A stretch of 64,000 bases of DNA from Planctomycetota bacterium. GTDB taxonomy: Bacteria > Planctomycetota > UBA1135 > GCA-002686595. Position numbers and translations under genes: made by a program. Location of the stretch: assembly GCA_016872795.1 (NCBI GenBank), contig VGYZ01000004.1:25486-89485 (forward strand), in the 5' to 3' direction. The notes under the pieces were generated by a model that did not search any database, was not told where the DNA came from, and saw nothing but the letters and a program-made list of their open reading frames with translations. Positions 17,520 through 27,283 of this stretch are shown in pieces; the stretch's first letter is position 1, and each line of letters begins with the position of its first letter.

Positions 17520-17957
17520 TCAGGCCTCGGTGGGCACGAGCAGGACCTTGTCGGTATCGAGTAGGAGCAGCAGTTCATGCTCCAGCTTCGCCACGCGGCT
17601 GATGAGCTCGCGCGAGACGCCGCGCAGGTTCTCCGGCGGTCGCTCCAACACCGAGTCGTCTATTTCCAACACATCGCCGATCTCATCAACGAGCAGCGAC
17701 ACCGCGCCCTCCTCCGTGCGCAGGACGACATTCATGGAGCGGCCGCCGTTCTCGCGCGGACCGCGATCCAGCCGACGCCGCAGGTCGATCGCCGTGACGA
17801 TCTGGCCGCGCAGGTTGATCAAGCCGCGCACGACATCCGGAGCCAGCGGTACCGGCGTCATCACTTGATCGCGCAGCACTTCTTGGACCTTGTGCACCTC
17901 GACGCCGAACAGCGCGCGGCCGAGGTAAAATGTGCAGAACTGACGGGGCTTGCTCAT
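17520..17957 (-). CDS. cheW: CheW chemotaxis coupling protein
   Basis: FCTFYLGRALFGVEVHKVQEVLRDQVMTPVPLAPDVVRGLINLRGQIVTAIDLRRRL. Confidence 0.93.
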   Translation of the reverse strand: MSKPRQFCTFYLGRALFGVEVHKVQEVLRDQVMTPVPLAPDVVRGLINLRGQIVTAIDLRRRLDRGPRENGGRSMNVVLRTEEGAVSLLVDEIGDVLEIDDSVLERPPENLRGVSRELISRVAKLEHELLLLLDTDKVLLVPTEA

Positions 17958-17976
17958 GGTTGCTCTCCTCGGTGCT

Positions 17977-20214
17977 CTAGATGGCGTGGGTGTCGCACTC
18001 GCTCGCGAAGCGCTTTGCGACAGCGGCGATGTCGAGCAGGTCGGTCACCTTGCCACCAATCACGGCCGTTCCCAGCAACCCGGCGCGCGGCGCGCAGCGT
18101 TGCACCTTCAACTCTTGCTCGACGATGTCGAGGATGCGCTCGACCACCAGACCGTAGCTGCGATCGCCCTCGCGCACGACGACGACGGGCAGCGGTTGAC
18201 CCGCGATGTCCGCTTCGCTGCCACCGAAGTGCTCGGCCAGCGAGATCAGCGGCAGGATGTCGTCACGGTATTGCACGACGCGCTGGTGTCCGGACAGCTC
18301 GATCTGATCCGCCGCGAACACCTCGAGGCGCGCCGCCTCTTCGAGAGCTGCGGCCATGCGCTGTCCGCCGCCTACGCTGAACAGCAGCAGTCGGCGCTGC
18401 TCGCCTTCGCTGGCGTTCGTCGCGGCATTCGCGGAGACGCTCGCGCGCTCGCGCGCCTCGCTGATCACACGCGCGCGCTGGGCGATGCCCATCACATCGA
18501 GAATGAGCGCCACTTTGCCATCGCCCATGATCGTGGCGCCGGCGAAGGTCGAGAGCCCCTTCAGCAGCTTGCCGAGCGGCTTGACGACGATCTCCTCGGT
18601 GTCGCAGATGCGATCGACGACGAGGCCGAAGTGACGGTCGTCCGCCTGCAACACGACGATGTTCACGGCGGCGTCGCCGTTCGTGCGTTGCGCTAGCCCG
18701 AGTTCGCGATCGAGGTGTACGAGCGGCAAGAGCGCGCCTCGCAGTCGGTACACGGGGCTGCCTTCGATCATCTCGATGCCCTTGCGCGCGGCCTCACCTT
18801 CGAGGCGCACGAGCTCGAGCAACGAGACTTGCGGGATGGCAAAGCGCTCCTCGCCGGTGACCACCACGAGCGCCGGGATGATCGCCAGGGTCAGCGGGAT
18901 CTTGATGCGGATCGTGAGCCCTTCGAGGAAGCGGTTGTGCAGGTCGACTTGCCCACCGGTCTTCTCGATGTTCGAGCGCACGACATCCATGCCGACGCCG
19001 CGGCCGGAGATGTTGCTCAAGGCCGAAGCGGTCGAAAGGCCCGCCGCGAAGATCAGCATGCAGGCCTCGCGCTCGCCCATGCGCGACGCCTGCTCCTGCG
19101 TGATCAGGCCGTTGGTGACAGCCTTGCGCTTGACGCGCTCGACATCGATGCCACCGCCGTCGTCGGAGATCTCGATGATGACCTGCCCGCCCTCGTGGAA
19201 CGCGCGCAGGTGCAGCACGCCCTCGGCGGGCTTGCCGCGCTGGGCGCGCACCTGCGGCGCCTCGATGCCGTGGTCGCACGAGTTGCGCACGATGTGCGTG
19301 AGCGGGTCCTTGATCGCCTCGAGGATCGTCTTGTCGAGTTCGGTCTCCTTGCCGTCCATCTCGACGCGGATCTTCTTGCCCAGCGACTGCGACAAGTCGC
19401 GCACGACGCGCGGCAGCTTGCTCCAGATGTTCGAGATCGGCTGCATGCGCGTCTTCATGACGCTCTCCTGCAGCTCGGTCGTGATCAGGTTCAAGCGCTG
19501 CGTCGTCGCGAGGAAGCCGTTGTCGCAGGAGCTCGTGGTGAACTGCAGCACTTGGTTGCGCGCGAGCACCAGCTCGCCGACGAGGTTCATCAGCTTGTCG
19601 AGCTGGCCGACATCGACGCGGATCGAGTTGTCCGCGACCGAGTGTTCGGTCGATGCGGCGGCGGGCGCCGATGTGCTCGGGGCGGGCGCTGCAGGGGACG
19701 GGGGCGCCACGGGGCGCGCTGCTTCCACAGGCGCCGGAGCCAGAGCGAGCTCTGCGGGCGGGGTCGCGGAGGGAATCGGCGCACTCGCGGCCGTCGGAGC
19801 CCCCCCGGGCCGCTGCACGGGCTTGGCGAACTCACCCTGCAGGCGGGTCAGCGTCTCCTTCAACTCGAGGAACTCGTCCGGGCCTTCGCTGCCCTGCTTC
19901 TCGATGTTGTCGAGCATGCGGCGCGTGGCGTCGACAAGCGACAGGAGCGCGCCGGTCGCCTCCTGGTCGACGCCGACCTTGCCGTCGCGCAGGAGCGACA
20001 GCAGGTTCTCTCCCGCGTGCGACAGCGACTCGAGCCGCCCAAACCCGAGGAACCCGCAGGTGCCCTTGATGGTGTGGATCGAGCGGAAGATGCTCGCGAG
20101 CATCTCGCGCGCGTTGGGGTTGGACTCCAGCGCGAGCAGGTCGGTGTCGAGGCGGTCGAGGTTCTCGTGGCTCTCGACGAGGAACTCGGAAACAACATCG
20201 TCCATCTCGCCCAT
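17977..20214 (-). CDS. cheA: CheA chemotaxis histidine kinase with two C-terminal CheW-like domains
   Basis: Hpt SIHTIKGTCGFLGF; P4 HIVRNSCDHGIEAP, GGGIDVERVKRKAV, GRGVGMDVVRSNIEKTGG; CheW domain ALVVVTGEERFAIPQ...; second CheW-like domain RRLLLFSVGGGQRMAAALEEAARLEVF... Start MGEMDDVVSEFLVE at 20214. Confidence 0.93.
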   Translation of the reverse strand: MGEMDDVVSEFLVESHENLDRLDTDLLALESNPNAREMLASIFRSIHTIKGTCGFLGFGRLESLSHAGENLLSLLRDGKVGVDQEATGALLSLVDATRRMLDNIEKQGSEGPDEFLELKETLTRLQGEFAKPVQRPGGAPTAASAPIPSATPPAELALAPAPVEAARPVAPPSPAAPAPSTSAPAAASTEHSVADNSIRVDVGQLDKLMNLVGELVLARNQVLQFTTSSCDNGFLATTQRLNLITTELQESVMKTRMQPISNIWSKLPRVVRDLSQSLGKKIRVEMDGKETELDKTILEAIKDPLTHIVRNSCDHGIEAPQVRAQRGKPAEGVLHLRAFHEGGQVIIEISDDGGGIDVERVKRKAVTNGLITQEQASRMGEREACMLIFAAGLSTASALSNISGRGVGMDVVRSNIEKTGGQVDLHNRFLEGLTIRIKIPLTLAIIPALVVVTGEERFAIPQVSLLELVRLEGEAARKGIEMIEGSPVYRLRGALLPLVHLDRELGLAQRTNGDAAVNIVVLQADDRHFGLVVDRICDTEEIVVKPLGKLLKGLSTFAGATIMGDGKVALILDVMGIAQRARVISEARERASVSANAATNASEGEQRRLLLFSVGGGQRMAAALEEAARLEVFAADQIELSGHQRVVQYRDDILPLISLAEHFGGSEADIAGQPLPVVVVREGDRSYGLVVERILDIVEQELKVQRCAPRAGLLGTAVIGGKVTDLLDIAAVAKRFASECDTHAI

Positions 20215-20521
20215 GGGGTTCTGTTTCCCGGTTGAAACCGGTGCTTGCAGTCGCGGAACCCGCTCGGCCCCCTCCGTGGGGGCCGCTCTCAGGCTCCGGA
20301 CCGCTTTCGGCGGCCATGTGACGCGCCTTGAGCAGCTTTCGTGTTTCTCTCCTGAAACACGACGAAGCCAACCCCCGGTCTGAAAATCGCGACCGCAACT
20401 TCGCTCGCGGGATCGGCGGCCTAGACGCGCATGCGCCCCGCCCGAGCGCGTCCAGATCGGCCCGCGGAGCATCAGGACCAGCGCGCCCTCGCAGCGGGTT
20501 TTCGGCGCGAGCGCAAGAAAA

Positions 20522-20599
20522 TGGGGTGAGCGAGGGGACTCGAACCCCCGACCCCGAGGACCACAACCTCGTGCTCTAACCGACTGAGCTACGCCCACC
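20522..20599 (-). tRNA. tRNA-His (GTG anticodon)
   Basis: Reverse complement GTGGGCGTAGCTCAGTCGGTTAGAGCACGAGGTTGTGGTCCTCGGGGTCGGGGGTTCGAGTCCCCTCGCTCAC then C-CCA. Acceptor GTGGGCG/CGCTCAC pairs; anticodon loop TTGTGGT; extra 5' G-1 and encoded CCA. Confidence 0.95.
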
Positions 20600-20780
20600 G
20601 TTCTCGCGAGACAACAAGCGCCGTGTGGTGTGCGGCACGCACCCCGCGGGGCTGCGCTCCAACGGGGGCGCAGAGAATCGGACGGCGAGCGGCGCTTGTC
20701 AAGCGCTGAAGCGCACCGAAAGGCTGCTCCACGGGCACCTCGGTCGGACCCACCGCCGACTCGACGCGGCTTTTTGCGTC

Positions 20781-21221
20781 CTAGCGACCGAACAGCCGCT
20801 GCCAGAGCGTGCGCGGCGAGGATGCAGGCCCAGTACGTCGGCCGCTGCCGGCCCCTAGCTGCGGGACAGGGCTCGCCGAGAGTGCGTCCACCCGCCGGCG
20901 CAGGAGCTCGTTCTCGCGCTGCACGGCGCCCAGCGCGAGCAGCAGGCGCTTTTGGGCCTCCTCGGAGGTGCGCAACTCGTCCTCGAGGCGCTCCGCGCGA
21001 CGCACGGAGCCGCGCTCGACGCGGGCGGACCACTCGAGCTCCCCTGCCAGCCGCAGGCGCTGGGCTTCGGCGGCCTCACGCTCGCGCTCCGCCTGCGTCC
21101 GCTGGGCCTCGAGCCGCTCGATCTGCTCGAGGTAGCCCTGTTCCCGCCGTCCGGGACCGACCACCCGCGGCCGCCCCGCCGGCAGCTCATACACCCGCTC
21201 CCTCGTCTCGATGTGCAGCAT
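20781..21221 (-). CDS. Hypothetical coiled-coil protein
   Basis: Heptad-rich EQIERLEAQRTQAEREREAAEAQRLRLAGELEW...RRAERLEDELRTSEEAQKRLLLAL. Confidence 0.6.
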   Translation of the reverse strand: MLHIETRERVYELPAGRPRVVGPGRREQGYLEQIERLEAQRTQAEREREAAEAQRLRLAGELEWSARVERGSVRRAERLEDELRTSEEAQKRLLLALGAVQRENELLRRRVDALSASPVPQLGAGSGRRTGPASSPRTLWQRLFGR

Positions 21222-21305
21222 CGCAATCCCCTCAGCCTGTGGACATCGGCGCGTCCAACTCGCACCTTGCCCATCGTCCCATTTTCCCCCTCAGGAGCCG
21301 CCACC

Positions 21306-22067
21306 ATGCGTCTCATCTCCGCTGCCTCCCTGCTGTTGCTCGCCGCCTGCTCCGCCCCCCAGATCACGGGCACGCCCAACTACGCGCTGCTCGAGCCGAA
21401 GGGTGATATCGGATTCGCGACCGGCGGCAACCTGCTCGCCGATACGACACTCTCCGACCTCGGCATCGCCGACGCGGAAGGCGCGCTCGGCGCGCAGCTC
21501 GATTTCAAGTGGGGCGCGCCGCACCTCACGCTCGCCACACAAGCGGCGAGATGGGAGGGCAACGGCACGCTGGATGTCGCCTTCGGCGACATTCCCGCCA
21601 CTGAAGGCGTGTCGAGCAAGCTCGACCTCGCCGTACACCGTGCGTACCTCACCTTCGACTTCGCCCCCACCGACATGCTCGAGCTCGGCATCGGTGTCGG
21701 CGCCCTCGTATTCGACCTGAACGCAACCGTGACTCCTGAATCTGTCATGTTCGCGGCGCAGGAGATCGACGAGCTGGTGCCAGTGCCGGTGCTCGCCGCG
21801 CGCGCCGCGGGCCGCGTGTGGAAGCTCGAGCTCCAAGCTACCGCGGCCGGCATGGCGGTCGACATCGGCGGCGACGAAGCCAGCGTGCTCGACCTCGACC
21901 TGAACGCGCGCTACGCAGTCTTTGGCGAACACGGCTCGTTCCACGGAGCGCTCGTCGCGGGCTGGCGCTCGACCGACTTGGCCGTGGCCTACGATGATGG
22001 CGTCGAGAGCGCCGATCTCGACGCCACCGTCTCAGGCCCCTACATCGGCCTGCAGCTCGGCTTCTAG
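21306..22067 (+). CDS. Putative outer-membrane beta-barrel lipoprotein
   Basis: Lipobox LLLLAAC; alternating hydrophobic strands; C-terminal YIGLQLGF. Confidence 0.7.
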   Translation: MRLISAASLLLLAACSAPQITGTPNYALLEPKGDIGFATGGNLLADTTLSDLGIADAEGALGAQLDFKWGAPHLTLATQAARWEGNGTLDVAFGDIPATEGVSSKLDLAVHRAYLTFDFAPTDMLELGIGVGALVFDLNATVTPESVMFAAQEIDELVPVPVLAARAAGRVWKLELQATAAGMAVDIGGDEASVLDLDLNARYAVFGEHGSFHGALVAGWRSTDLAVAYDDGVESADLDATVSGPYIGLQLGF

Positions 22068-22088
22068 CCGCACAAGCGCATCCCCGCG

Positions 22089-22469
22089 ATGAGCGCGAGA
22101 GAGCGTCCGCCGAGCTACGGCAACATGAGCGACCAGCACTGGTCGCGCACGCGCAAGGAGCGCAACCGCGAGGCGCTCGACTACTACCTCGAGCGCTCGC
22201 GCAAGCCCGGCGTCGCCGAAGGCGGAGCGGAACGCAATTTCTACTGCATGCACTGCGACGGCGTGATTCCCTTCGCGCCGCGCACGCGCCTTTGTCCGCA
22301 CTGCAAGGGCGAGCTCGACGAGCATGTCGTGCGCTACTTCAACTGGGTCGAGATCAACGAGCCTCCGGAGAGCGATCTCAAGGCGCTGCTACCGTTCTTG
22401 ATCGGCGCGCTCGGCTTGCTCGCGCTCGCTGGACTCGCATTCCTCGCATGGAGCGTCTGGGGTTCGTGA
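22089..22469 (+). CDS. Small zinc-ribbon protein with C-terminal TM helix
   Basis: FYCMHCDGVIPFAPRTRLCPHCKGELDEHVV...ALLPFLIGALGLLALAGLAFLAWSVW. Confidence 0.65.
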   Translation: MSARERPPSYGNMSDQHWSRTRKERNREALDYYLERSRKPGVAEGGAERNFYCMHCDGVIPFAPRTRLCPHCKGELDEHVVRYFNWVEINEPPESDLKALLPFLIGALGLLALAGLAFLAWSVWGS

Positions 22470-23497
22470 GCGCGAGCCGTTTCGACCGACAGGAGCGCTT
22501 CGCGCCGCTCGGCGCTGAGGGGCAGGCACGACTGGCGCGCTCGCGTGTGCTGGTGGTCGGATGCGGCGCACTGGGCGGTGCACTCGCGCAGTCGATGGTA
22601 CGCAGCGGAGTCGGCACGGTGCGTATCGTGGACCGCGACATCGTCGAGGAAAGCAACCTGCCGCGGCAGGTGCTGTTCGAGCCGCAGGACATCGGTCAGC
22701 CCAAGGCGCTCGTCGCCGCGCGAGCGCTTGGACGCGTGGGTGGACCCGCGCGCATCGAGCCTCATGTGCGGCATCTCGACGGCGAATTGCTGCGCGAGCT
22801 TGCCGCGGATGTCGACCTCGTGCTCGATGGCACCGACAACCTCGCCACGCGCTACCTGGTCAACGACCATGCGGTCGAGCGCGGCAGATCGTGGGTCTAT
22901 GGCGGTGTCGTGGGCAGCTCTGGGCTCGTGTTTCCCGTCGTTCCGCCCGCGGGGGCGTGCCTGCGCTGCCTGTTTCCGGATCCTCCCCCGCCGGGCGCCC
23001 TGCCGACCTGCGACAGCGCCGGCGTGATCCAGCCGGCCGTTGCGGCCATCGCGGCGCTGCAAGCGGGCGTCGCACTCCGCTTGCTCGGTAGCCCGCGCGA
23101 ACGCCGCACCCAGACGAAGTCGCGCCTGATCGAGCTCGATGTCTGGTCGCTCGAATGCCATGGGATCGATGTTCCCCGCGATCCGGACTGTCCGTGTTGC
23201 GCTCGGCGTGAGTTTTCGTTCCTCGATGCGGACACCACGGGCGAGGCGCTCTCGCTGTGCGGTCGCCGCACCGTGCAAGTGCGTCCGAGCCGCTCGACGC
23301 GCGCGCGCATCGACCTCGTCGGCCTGAAGGCACGCCTCGCCACTGTGGCGCAGGACGCCGCGCTGCTCGACGGCCTGCTGCGCTTTCGCATCGAGGACAT
23401 CACCTGCTCCGTGTTCCCCGACGGACGCGCGCTGTTCGAAGGCACCGACGATCCCCTGCGAGCGCGCGCATTGTACGACCGCTGGCTGGGCTCATGA
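22448..23497 (+). CDS. ThiF/MoeB-family E1-like adenylyltransferase
   Basis: RFDRQERFAPLGAEGQARLARSRVLVVGCGALGGALAQSMVRSGVGTVRIVDRDIVEESNLPRQVLF...DGTDNLATRYLVND...ACLRCLFPDPPPPGALPTCDSAGVIQP. Start MERLGF at 22448. Confidence 0.9.
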   Translation: MERLGFVSASRFDRQERFAPLGAEGQARLARSRVLVVGCGALGGALAQSMVRSGVGTVRIVDRDIVEESNLPRQVLFEPQDIGQPKALVAARALGRVGGPARIEPHVRHLDGELLRELAADVDLVLDGTDNLATRYLVNDHAVERGRSWVYGGVVGSSGLVFPVVPPAGACLRCLFPDPPPPGALPTCDSAGVIQPAVAAIAALQAGVALRLLGSPRERRTQTKSRLIELDVWSLECHGIDVPRDPDCPCCARREFSFLDADTTGEALSLCGRRTVQVRPSRSTRARIDLVGLKARLATVAQDAALLDGLLRFRIEDITCSVFPDGRALFEGTDDPLRARALYDRWLGS

Positions 23498-24087
23498 GCG
23501 TGCGCGCCGTGGTGCTCGCCGCCGGCGAGAGCCGTCGACTGGGCGAACCCAAGGCGCTGGCGCACATCGGCTCGCGCAAGGCGCTCGAACATTTGTTGGC
23601 CGCGCTCGCGTGCGTGGATGCAGACCCGCTGGTGGTCACGGGTGCGCACGCTGAGGAAATCCGCGCGCACTGCGCGAGGCCAGCGAGCTGGCTACACAAT
23701 CCGCGCTGGTCCGAGGGGCGCACGAGCGGCGTGATCGCGGCGCGCGACGCGCTCCCCGGCGCGGACCTGCTCATCGCTCCTGTCGATGTCCCCATGGTGC
23801 GCGCGACGACCATCGCGGCCATCCTGCGCGCGTGGCACGACGCGGGCCGCCCAGAGGCGGGCTGGCTCGCCCCGCGCTTGCGCGCTCAGGGGACCTTCGG
23901 TCACCCAGTCCTCGTGGGCCGTGAGCTGCTTCGTCGCCTGGACGCTGGGAAGGAACTTCGCGCGCTGCGGGCCTTCGCGCAGCCGCTGCTCGCGGCCGAG
24001 GTGGACGATCCGGCCATTCTCGATGACCTCGACACGCGCTCGGATCTCGATGCGCTCCGCCAGCGTCTGGAAGCAGACGGCGGCTGA
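23494..24087 (+). CDS. MobA/MocA-like nucleotidyltransferase
   Basis: MSVRAVVLAAGESRRLGEPKALAHIG...NPRWSEGRTSGVIAARDAL...LLIAPVDVPMV; ATGA overlap with the ThiF-family gene. Confidence 0.85.
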   Translation: MSVRAVVLAAGESRRLGEPKALAHIGSRKALEHLLAALACVDADPLVVTGAHAEEIRAHCARPASWLHNPRWSEGRTSGVIAARDALPGADLLIAPVDVPMVRATTIAAILRAWHDAGRPEAGWLAPRLRAQGTFGHPVLVGRELLRRLDAGKELRALRAFAQPLLAAEVDDPAILDDLDTRSDLDALRQRLEADGG

Positions 24088-24128
24088 AGTTCCTGCGCGA
24101 TCGATCCCGATAGATCCGTCGGAATCGT

Positions 24129-27100
24129 ATGAGTTTCCAAGGAGACGTCGCAGGCCTGGGACTGGGTGAGCTGCTGCAGGGTCTGGCCCGCAGCGGGCGC
24201 GCCGGAGTTCTGACGCTGCTCACGACCGATCGCACCGTGCGCGTCGGCGTGCGCGACGGTCAGTTGTTCCTGCTCCCGGAGGAGCACGAGGGCTCGGACG
24301 GCTGGCGCATGCGCACGCAGCGCGCCTGGACCGCGCGCAACGAAGCGCACACCGAGGCGCTACGAATGCGCGAGATCGCGCAGGCGAGTCGCCTCGAAGC
24401 GATGTTCGGCATGCTCGACGCCAGCGGCGTGCACTTTCGGTTCGACGCGAGGCCGATCTCCGAGCTCGAGCCGCGCCCGGAGCATGCTCCGACGCTGGAA
24501 GCGGGCGCAGCCCACGAGCCGCAGGCGGCCGTTCTCGGGCCGGCGGTCAGCGTCGAGTACATCCTGCTCGAGCATGCCCGCATCAGCGACGAGCTCTCCG
24601 CGCAACCGCACGCGCATCGCGTCGACCCGCACTTCGTGCCTCGTCGACGCGGCGACGAGCCGCCCCAGCGCACGCTCGAACACATCTGGAACGAGTGCGA
24701 CGGCTCCTCCAGCGTGGCGGAGATCTCCGACCGCCTCGGCTGGCCCCTGCGTCAAGCGCGCACTGCGCTGTGTGCGCTGCACGGGCTCGGGGCGATGCGC
24801 TTCGCGGACGCGCGCGAGCTGCTCGCACTCGCTCACCACGAGCTGCAGTCGGGGCAGACCGCGCGCGCCGCCTCGCGCCTCGCGGGCTGGTGCCGACTCG
24901 CTCATGGCGGCCCCGCCTCCCAAGGGGATGCACAGCTGCTGCTCGACCACTGGGAGCGCGGCACCCTCGCTCCGGCCCTCGGCGCCATGGAGCCTCGGCC
25001 CGCGCGCGCGCTGCTCGCGCGACTCGACGGCGCCACGCAGGACCCGCTCCGCTCCGTAGAGCGCTGGATGGAGCTGCGCCGCGCTCACAAGCAGGACTTC
25101 CTGACGGAATTCGCGGCCCTGCGGCGTGCCCAGCGTTGTGGCGACGAGACGCTGCGACCGCCGGTCGCCGACCTCCTGCGCGTCGCCCGTCGCTTCCAGG
25201 ATCACGGCCAGACGGAGCGCGCCGCTGCGGTGCTGCGCTCGGTGGTGATGCGCGAGGGCGCCAGCGTCGCCGCCCGCCTCGAGATTGGCCAGCGCCTGAT
25301 GGCGCTGGGCAAGTTCGACGAGGGGGCGGGCTGGGTCATCGACGCATGCCACACGCTGGCGGATTCGGGTCAGCACGACCGCGCCGTGGCGGCGCTCAAG
25401 CCGATCCTGCAACTGCTGCCGAGCCAGCGCGAAGCGCGCGCGCTCTACTCGTCGAGCTTCCGGCGCACCGCCACCGGGCGCCGCGCGCGCCGCAACACGC
25501 TCGTCGCCTTGGGCAGCGCACTCGTGCTCTCGCTGGCGGGCGTGGTGCATGTTCGCCGCAGCGAGGACTTCGAGCGGCGCCTCGAGCTCGTGCGCGAGCA
25601 CCTCGATCGTCCCGAGGAAGCGCTCGCGGAGAGCGATGCCCTCTTCGGCGAGACATCCGACGAGCGCGTCGAGAGCTTGCGCGAACAACTGCGCTCGCGC
25701 ATTCGGCATCGACAACTGGCCGCTCGACAAGCCTGGAGCGCTCGCTTTCAGGACTGCCATCTGGAGTGCACGGGCGGCGATCCTGTGCTGGGCCTGCGCA
25801 ACGCGCTGCAGATGCCGCCGCTTCCCGCTGGACCCGCGCTCGACGGCGAGGTTGCTCCGCGCCTCGCGGAGCTGCTCGAGAGCCTGCTCGCCCGCTTGCG
25901 GGACATGCTGATCGCCTCCCGAGAAAACACCGTCACGGTCGAGGCCGCGCATGCCGAGCAGCGTCTCTCGCGCCTGATCGCCGACCTGCTCGCGGTGTTG
26001 CAGAGCACGCAGCCGAAGGACGAGTTGCAGGAGTTCGAGCAGACATTGCGCTCGTTGCAACTCACGCTCGACACGCGCAGTCTCGAACGCGCCGCACTGC
26101 GCGAGAAGGAGCTGCAGGCGCAGACGCTCGCGCACCTGGACGCACTGTTCGCCGCTGGCCGCGCACACGCCGCTGCCGGCGATCTCCAGCGTGCGGTGGA
26201 GTGCTTCGATGCGTTCGAGACGGCGCCCGGTGGCGCGGAGCTCGCGGCGCTCTTGCGGCGCGAGATCGACGCGGTTCGAGAGCACCAAGAGTCCGTGCTC
26301 GCGGCGCGCGCGCTCGCCGAGGCAGGTCGGCACGCCGAGGCGATCGCTCGGCTCTCGCCCGCGTGCCCGCGCCCCGCGGAGCATCTGCTCCCGTGCCGAA
26401 TCGAGTCGCTTCCCTCTGGCGCGCATGTGCGGCTCTCCAATGGGACGCTGCGCACCACGCCCTTCGTCCTCGAGTGCGCTCCGCTCGAGCGCGTGGCCGG
26501 CCGCGTCGAGTTTCCTGGCTACGAAACCACGGCGCTTGTCTTGGACGGCCCCGCCGACCGCCAGATCCTGCTGTCGCGCACGCCGAGCGCACACTGGAGC
26601 TCGCGCACGCGCGTCGAGGCCGTGCCGGTCTCCGTCGACGACTGCCACATCGTGTGCGACCGCGAAGGCCGCGTGGCGCGTCTTTCCGCCGATGGCCGCG
26701 AGCGCTGGGCTGTGCGCCTCAAGTCCGCGGCCGGCATCCGACACGCGCCGGTGTTCCTCCCGCGTCGGCCCGGCTCCCTGCTGGTCGTCGACGAGCTCGG
26801 CGCCGTGTGGATCCTCGCCACGCAGGACGGCTCCGTCGAGGGGCCGCTCGAGCTCGGATCCGCACCCGCGAGCGGTCCGCAACCGACGGCGCGCGGCGTG
26901 ACCTTGCGTCTGGGCGATGGGCGCGAGCTGCATTGGCAGGGAGAGCTCACCCCCACCACGGAGCAAGGGCTCAACACCTCCGAGCCCGCCGCGCGCGTCC
27001 ACGACGCCGGGCTCGCGTGCCTGCGACGCTCGATCGAGGCTGGACATGCGCTCTCCTCGCCATGGAACCAAGGCACGCTCGACGCGACGGGCACTCACTA

Positions 27101-27251
27101 TGTCCTGCGCCGCAGCGACGGGTCGATCCTGTTCGCGGCGATGCGCACCGGTGACTGGAACTACATCGCGTTTGAAGCGCCGAATGCCCGCGCACCACGC
27201 GGTCGCGCGTGGGTGTCCGATGCCAGTGGCTTGAAGGCGTTCGACCTGTAG
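24129..27251 (+). CDS. DUF4388 (PATAN-like) large membrane protein with TM segment and PEGA-like domain
   Basis: N-terminus MSFQGDVAGLGLGELLQGLARSGRAGVLTLLTTDRTVRVGVRDGQLFLL; TM TLVALGSALVLSLAGVV; PEGA-like SLPSGAHVRLSNGTLRTTPFVLECAPLERVAGRVEFPGYE. Confidence 0.75.
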   Translation: MSFQGDVAGLGLGELLQGLARSGRAGVLTLLTTDRTVRVGVRDGQLFLLPEEHEGSDGWRMRTQRAWTARNEAHTEALRMREIAQASRLEAMFGMLDASGVHFRFDARPISELEPRPEHAPTLEAGAAHEPQAAVLGPAVSVEYILLEHARISDELSAQPHAHRVDPHFVPRRRGDEPPQRTLEHIWNECDGSSSVAEISDRLGWPLRQARTALCALHGLGAMRFADARELLALAHHELQSGQTARAASRLAGWCRLAHGGPASQGDAQLLLDHWERGTLAPALGAMEPRPARALLARLDGATQDPLRSVERWMELRRAHKQDFLTEFAALRRAQRCGDETLRPPVADLLRVARRFQDHGQTERAAAVLRSVVMREGASVAARLEIGQRLMALGKFDEGAGWVIDACHTLADSGQHDRAVAALKPILQLLPSQREARALYSSSFRRTATGRRARRNTLVALGSALVLSLAGVVHVRRSEDFERRLELVREHLDRPEEALAESDALFGETSDERVESLREQLRSRIRHRQLAARQAWSARFQDCHLECTGGDPVLGLRNALQMPPLPAGPALDGEVAPRLAELLESLLARLRDMLIASRENTVTVEAAHAEQRLSRLIADLLAVLQSTQPKDELQEFEQTLRSLQLTLDTRSLERAALREKELQAQTLAHLDALFAAGRAHAAAGDLQRAVECFDAFETAPGGAELAALLRREIDAVREHQESVLAARALAEAGRHAEAIARLSPACPRPAEHLLPCRIESLPSGAHVRLSNGTLRTTPFVLECAPLERVAGRVEFPGYETTALVLDGPADRQILLSRTPSAHWSSRTRVEAVPVSVDDCHIVCDREGRVARLSADGRERWAVRLKSAAGIRHAPVFLPRRPGSLLVVDELGAVWILATQDGSVEGPLELGSAPASGPQPTARGVTLRLGDGRELHWQGELTPTTEQGLNTSEPAARVHDAGLACLRRSIEAGHALSSPWNQGTLDATGTHYVLRRSDGSILFAAMRTGDWNYIAFEAPNARAPRGRAWVSDASGLKAFDL

Positions 27252-27283
27252 CCGGCGACTGCGCCCGCCTCCATACTTCCTCC

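Noticed and set aside
17977-21033. CheA ORF extended to 1018 aa
   Set aside because: The N-terminal extension is read through the tRNA-His gene and an intergenic region; the real start is MGEMDDVVSEFLVE at 20214.
24360-27098. 912-aa minus-strand ORF opposite the DUF4388 gene
   Set aside because: Antisense shadow ORF, Arg/Ala/Glu-rich with no recognisable domain; the plus strand has clear DUF4388/TM/PEGA-like content.
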